NCBI GenBank assembly: GCA_024449915.1
Contig: JAMZAV010000815.1
Coordinates: forward strand, 1 to 64,000
From: Sweltsa coloradensis
Lineage: Eukaryota; Arthropoda; Insecta; Plecoptera; Chloroperlidae
Direction of reading: 5' to 3'
Length of the DNA stretch: 64,000 bases
The notes beneath the pieces were generated by a model. That model was not told the DNA's origin, made no database searches, and was given only the letters and a program-made list of their open reading frames with translations. This document shows, in pieces, positions 50,601 to 56,600 of the stretch. Every line of letters begins with the position of its first letter. Positions within the stretch are counted from its first letter, which is position 1. The position numbers were made by a program, and so were the translations under genes.

Positions 50601-53600
50601 GTCCAAGATTTATTGCCGCATCTTTCTCTCTTGCACTCACTCGTGGCATGGGCGCGACTCACCGAGACAGACGGAAGCACGTGATAGCGAGCCTAACGCG
50701 CTCTGTCGTCGACTCCAGTTACTCTTTAGGGCAGCGGGCACGCTCCGCGGGAAAGACCGCAACCACGTAGCGCGTAATTTAAACTGGTGAATTAGCCTAA
50801 AAATGGCCGCGAAATATACCCGGATCTTAAAATCGGCTCCGGGTAATTTCTGGAACCGGGTACCCGGGCTACCCGGGTACCCGATGTCATCACTACTTAC
50901 GTTTATATTTCTTCCTTTTTGGGGACTTTTAAGAATATTCGAAGTTCCAGTTTGAGTTCGAAGTTCGGTCTGATATGATGGTTCGGTTCGAAGTTCGGTT
51001 CAGTTTGAAGTTCGGTTCGGTTCGAAGTTCGGTTCGAAAAAAAAACAAGGGTTCGCACACCCCACACACAATTGGATTGGATTGGATTGGATTGGATTGG
51101 GCACAATAAAGGTACAGATTTTCTCATAAACTTCAAAGGTAAATTGCATTCCAAAAATTAAAAGAGATATGCAACTATCTATACTTGTATGCTTGAATGA
51201 AAGTGATGGCGATCCAGCATAACCTTCCAATGCTTGCATCATAGATCAGTTGAGATGTTAGCCAACCAGCAATCTCCAAATGAAATTTTTAATTGGGACC
51301 TGCTGGTTATCTACATTCACTCATAGATGACACCAGAATTGGAAAGGTTACCAAAAGAATAACTTAACATGTTGTTTAATTTCAACTAATTGATGGTTCT
51401 AGCAGTGTTCTCCCCAGGAAAAAATGTTCACTGGGTAGGCCTATTTCATAAACATTGCCGGGTACTCGCGGGTAGGGCCAAAAATAGTGGGGGTCCGGGG
51501 GCATGCCCCGGAAAAAATTGAGATCTAAGATTCGATTTGGTTAGAGTTTTTTTTTTTTAGAGGAGTAGCTTACTTTTGTTGGTTTAGTGGTATGAAGTAG
51601 ACCTATAAACATTTCAAATTTGATTGAAATCATAGTCTTAAGTCTATTTTCTCCTTTGTAATGTACCTAGGCTATGTGAATTACTGTAGTCCTATTGCTA
51701 CAATGAGTACATTAGGCCCGTATAAAGGTGATGATGTTATTCTTTCTAGGCCTAAGTGGTTATTATCTAAGATTTGTAGGTTTACAGGTTACTACAACTT
51801 GGAACATTGTTATATTTGATGACTTCATTTTTATTACTTTAAAATTTGTCCTAGCAATCAATTAACTTGGAAAATTGCTAAAATTGTTCACTTGTGTGTG
51901 CTCCTTGTGTGCAGTTAATGTTCCCGATCATAGCGATGATTGCCATTTTGCCAACTTATGTGTTTCGTTCAAATGCATTCCTTGTCGGGTCGGGTTCTAT
52001 AGTGATCAGCGAGATTAGCCTCCACGATGTTGTTTACAATCTGTGCTGCAGTTTAGAGATGGGACGTTTTAAACGTTTAGTGGACGGTTAGTTTATGAAA
52101 TTCGCAAATCGTTTAGTAAAAAATCAAATTCAAAAAAAAAAAAAAAAAAAATTTTTTTTTTTTTTCATTTTCATTTTTTTTTTTTTTTTTTTTTTTTTAT
52201 TTTGATTACTGGGCGGCAGGGAATTATCGCCGGGCGGCCCGCCCGGCGGTCCGGGCCTGGGAGAACACTGGTTCTAGACACTCCGCCGACATAACAGCTA
52301 CAAAATCTTATGAAGTAGAAAGATTACAGTACTATATATCCAACAATGTGTAAAGAAAGGTAAGACTTACCAAATCATGATGTGGATGGTTTGAAACGAC
52401 CACCGTGTTGCACAGCGCTAGCACCAATAGGAACTCCTGGATCTGTTGTGAGTGTTTTGTTTTCAGCTTGTCAATGCTGAGCTCCTCCAGTAGTAGGGGG
52501 TTTATCAACAGTGGCATGGGAGCACCAGGGCATAAACCAGTCATGTTCTGAAACAAACAGGAGACAAAATAGAAGTAACGAAATGATTTGGCTTGAGATG
52601 CCTACAGGCTGGTTAAATATTTAATGGTGTAAGGTTAACAGGAACTAAAAGACGACCTTAAAAAAATATTCAGCAGCCAACTGAAGAGGCATGTGACACA
52701 TAATATATATATATATACATTAGTGACAAAGGCACTACATTTTGCCTGATTGGAGTAGAAGAACTAGCTAGCTTTCTGTGTCTACGAGTCAATATCTAAA
52801 CGGCTGCAAAATACTTAAGAGACATAGGCCACCACCACCAGTCCCTTGACTTTCCAATTTCCATTCTTCTCCAAGTAACAAAATGAGAATTGTTTGGCAA
52901 GTGGCAACAAATCAATATAAAGCAGATTTATTAAGAGGAGTCGCTGAGGTTGAGGCAAATAAAACACACGCACTCAGGTGTTGATGATTGCATCTGAAGG
53001 GTGAGTAATATTATTACCAAATTTTGCACGTATGTGAGTAAAGGACTTTTATATTGATATCCACACCTTGGTTGCAAAGAACAAGCCTTAGAATTGCGAG
53101 GAGAGTTGCCGTTTGATATGAATTTGAATAAGCCATAATAGTGCATGTGCAATCGGCCCGGCAACACATGCACGCCATACAAGTTGCCTACACTGCAAGG
53201 GCAATACGTTATGTTTCGGATCTCGCGTCATACGCATGTTGTAGATCTCGCAGTGGAAGAATTTTTCATGGATAAAAGCCAATAATGTCATGACTGGAAA
53301 TATTTAAGAAGCTAATTTTCCATAGCTCTATTGATTGATTGATTGGATATTGCTTAACGTCTCATATTAATGCACTTTGGCTATTCGAGACGATGAGAGG
53401 TAATAGATGAGGATAAAGTATGAACAGAGGGGAGGAGGAGAAACTCGGTACCGGCACGTAGCCTACTCCCTTCAAAACATACCACTTAAGGGGACCAACG
53501 GCTTAACGTCCCTTCCAAAAGGACGGTGTAACCTTGACAGTCATATACTGTGGGTTCCTCCACTAACTCGGACTGCCAAGCAGACGCCGAGGAGAATGAA

Positions 53601-56600
53601 GCCGTTACACTAGCTCTCGAATCCTCGATCTGCTATAACCAGCGATATACGAAAGTTTCAGGGCAGAGCGGTCACCCACTCTACCCCTGACCACGCCCGA
53701 GTTTGCTTAGCTTCGGTGTTCTAGTGGGAACCGGTTAAACTACCTTGGCTAAACCACTGGCTTCCATAGCTCTAGTCGTGTGCTCACGAACCTGCGCATT
53801 GGAAGGTGGCGGATGGTTGTAGTCGATCCCTCCTATGGTACACCTCCTGAACACCATCTTATTCTCTGTGAGCGTCCCAGTCTTGTCGGAGAAGATGTAC
53901 TGGACCTGTCCAATCTCCTCTGGGATGTTCAACGCTCGACACTCGACGCGCTTGTTAGTCTCGGGGTCGTACATGCCGATGTCGTTGTGGATGTGGTACA
54001 CTTGCAGGAGCTTCGCCATCTCCATCGTTACGTACAGAGACAAGGGTATCATCACCTGGAACAACAAACACAACAAGTTCATTATTTAAGCTGAATGGAA
54101 CCAAATAGGCTAACTAGATTTGTCTGGATTTTGTTGATTTGACCTCTAGATAACAGTGTGATACATGGGATAATGAAAATAACCTGTAAGGGGTCATAAA
54201 ATCACTCAAATCCAGGTGGAATTTTAAATTTGGAGGTCCCAAATGATTCATGCCAAAGCTTTGAAATATCATGATCAAATTGTTTTAAAATTAATATCAG
54301 AGTTTATATTATAGTTTGAATAACACAGATTATTGTATGATGGGATGGGAGGCCATACTCTTTTTCAAATATTTCAAATGCACCAAATGCCCACTTTATT
54401 TTAGTCTGTTAATTATAATTGACATGGTCTTTCAGCCAAACATTACTTTGTACATACAATTTAGTAAAACAATTTTGAGCTTTGCCTACTAATTTTACGT
54501 TTACATTTATTTCAGCCTTCTGTATTTATGACAATATAGGCCGCAGTTTATATTTATAAATATCAAATTAAAGAAGTGGAGTGCGGCCATTATTCGTAGC
54601 CATTATTCGATAGTAGGCTATCTATGGGTGGTCCAAGCAGCGGTGTGGCTATTACATTACATATAGGTAATCGAGTAAATACAGTGAACTATCCGGAAAA
54701 AAAACTAACTACTGTACTTCACTATCTGGAACCAGAACCAAAACCAAACCAAAAATCAGGAGTTGCACATCCCTAAGTAAAATGGGAATGGTGGACATTA
54801 ATTACTGGCCAATGGTAAAGATTAGAATATAAAAAAAGTGTTGCTGTGATAATTAGCATACTTGTTAGTGTGACGTGTGAGGATACGTAAATTTGTGAAA
54901 GAACTTTAGATGATTGCCTTCTGGATATTCCAGCAATTATCCTAACAGCAAATTTGTTATTTAAAAAATGCATAATTTTATTGTAAAATTACAAATATGG
55001 CTTCTAGTGACCTCAAGTATTTGAGGTTATGTTGTTCACTAGTGAGGACTTTGCATTCCCCCTGAAGATTTAAGAGCTAGGACTACATATTAAATTAAGT
55101 TATGTTTATGAGGAAAGTTTGGAAAAACCCAGTCTTAGTCACCTGCCTCGGTTAAGTTTAATTAAAATTCTACAAAGGTTAGGCCTATGTTGATAGAATG
55201 CCAATTGAATGGAATATAATACGTCAAGAAACGATCCAATAGCTTATCTTCGAGGTGCGATGGAAGTTGATGAAATTGATACACAAGAATATCATAGAGA
55301 ATATGTACGAAAACACTTTATAGACATTTAGAATTAGGTCTCGAGTACTCGGAAGAACAGCGGCCATAATCCGTGGTCATGGTTTTGTACATACTATATG
55401 TATTCTAATTTGGCAACTTCCATCGCGCCTCGAAGGTAGGTTGTTGGATTCGTTTTGAACACTTTACACTCCAGACATTTTATCCAAATTCTCTCAAATT
55501 ATTATACTCCAATCTTCAAAGTTCATTCACCATACGAGGTACAGTTGGTAGTGGCCCTACCAATAAACTCTAGAACTTGACATCTCTCCAGAACTCCTCA
55601 CCTGTAGAATGATGACATAGGTCCAGAACGCTAAAGCCCCCTGCACGGTTGGATCGGACCCGTATGGAATGAAAGGCACTGTGAGTCCTTCGTACGACGA
55701 CAGCCACAACTTGCACCCGACGGCTCCAACGACGCACAGTACGACCAGGATCACAACACACCAGATGACGTCGATATTCATCTGGCGTTCCAGCGTAGAG
55801 CGCTTGTAGCGGGGGCCACCGTTGTTCAACATCGCCTTGGTTTCGTGACCTACAAGTTGCAACATTTCCGGTCATTAGTAGACAATCATGTATGATTACA
55901 AAAATGTGTATTTAGTGTGGAGAGGAAACTCTGTCACTAGCTGAATATCAGATATCTCATTAATGTGAACGAAAGGAAAGAGTAAGGTGAAATTTTATTT
56001 AAAAAAAACTGAAGAACCATTTAGATAATTTAGAATAGAAAACGATGGGAAATTTCATTCTACACTTTAACCTAACAATCTCCCCCCCCCCCCCCCCCCC
56101 ATACTAACCCGCATACACCACGATTCCCTCGATGAAGTCTGTGTTTTTGAGCATGCATTCTCGCAGCAGCAAGTTATCCGTGTTCACCGGTACCCTGTCA
56201 CTGTTGGGGTGGACGATCGCGCCGTGGAACTGGTAGATCTTTGTGGTCGGCCGGTCAACCTCCACCAACGAGCGAAACAAGCTGGGCTCAAAGCTAGTAT
56301 GCTGGAACACAACAGAAAACCATGAACATTTGCATGCCCAGACAAACTAGAGTTGCTGTTCAATAGAGATCCACAACCATAAAATAAAAATTATCAATAA
56401 TCAAAAAGGTATCTGCGAATATGTATATTTTCCAACAGAGAGGCGTAATCAAAATGAGATGTCTCAAAAACACAAAAACATTTTTTTTCTATTAGAAATA
56501 GTGTTAAATATTGATATTGATAATAATAATAGTGTAAAATTTCAAATTATTTATTTATTATCATTCACACAAGACACGAATAGATAGCGACGATATGGCA

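Larger units (their letters stand above)
48905..51063. mobile_element. old hAT-like element with TAGGGGTGTGCGAACC ends, host to a nested element and a tRNA-like gene
   Basis: It begins TAGGGGTGTGCGAACCCG and ends AGGGTTCGCACACCCCA, with GTTCGAAGTTCGG repeats near the right end and GTTCGAGTTCGG near the left. No target duplication remains, which fits an older insertion. It contains the tRNA-like gene at 49124-49196 and the complete MITE at 50015-50895. It lies in the intron between exons 5 and 6. Confidence 0.72.

Noticed and set aside
53780..54094. 104-codon open frame on the plus strand
   Set aside because: Antisense shadow of ATP10 exon 4, which carries DKTGTLT on the other strand.
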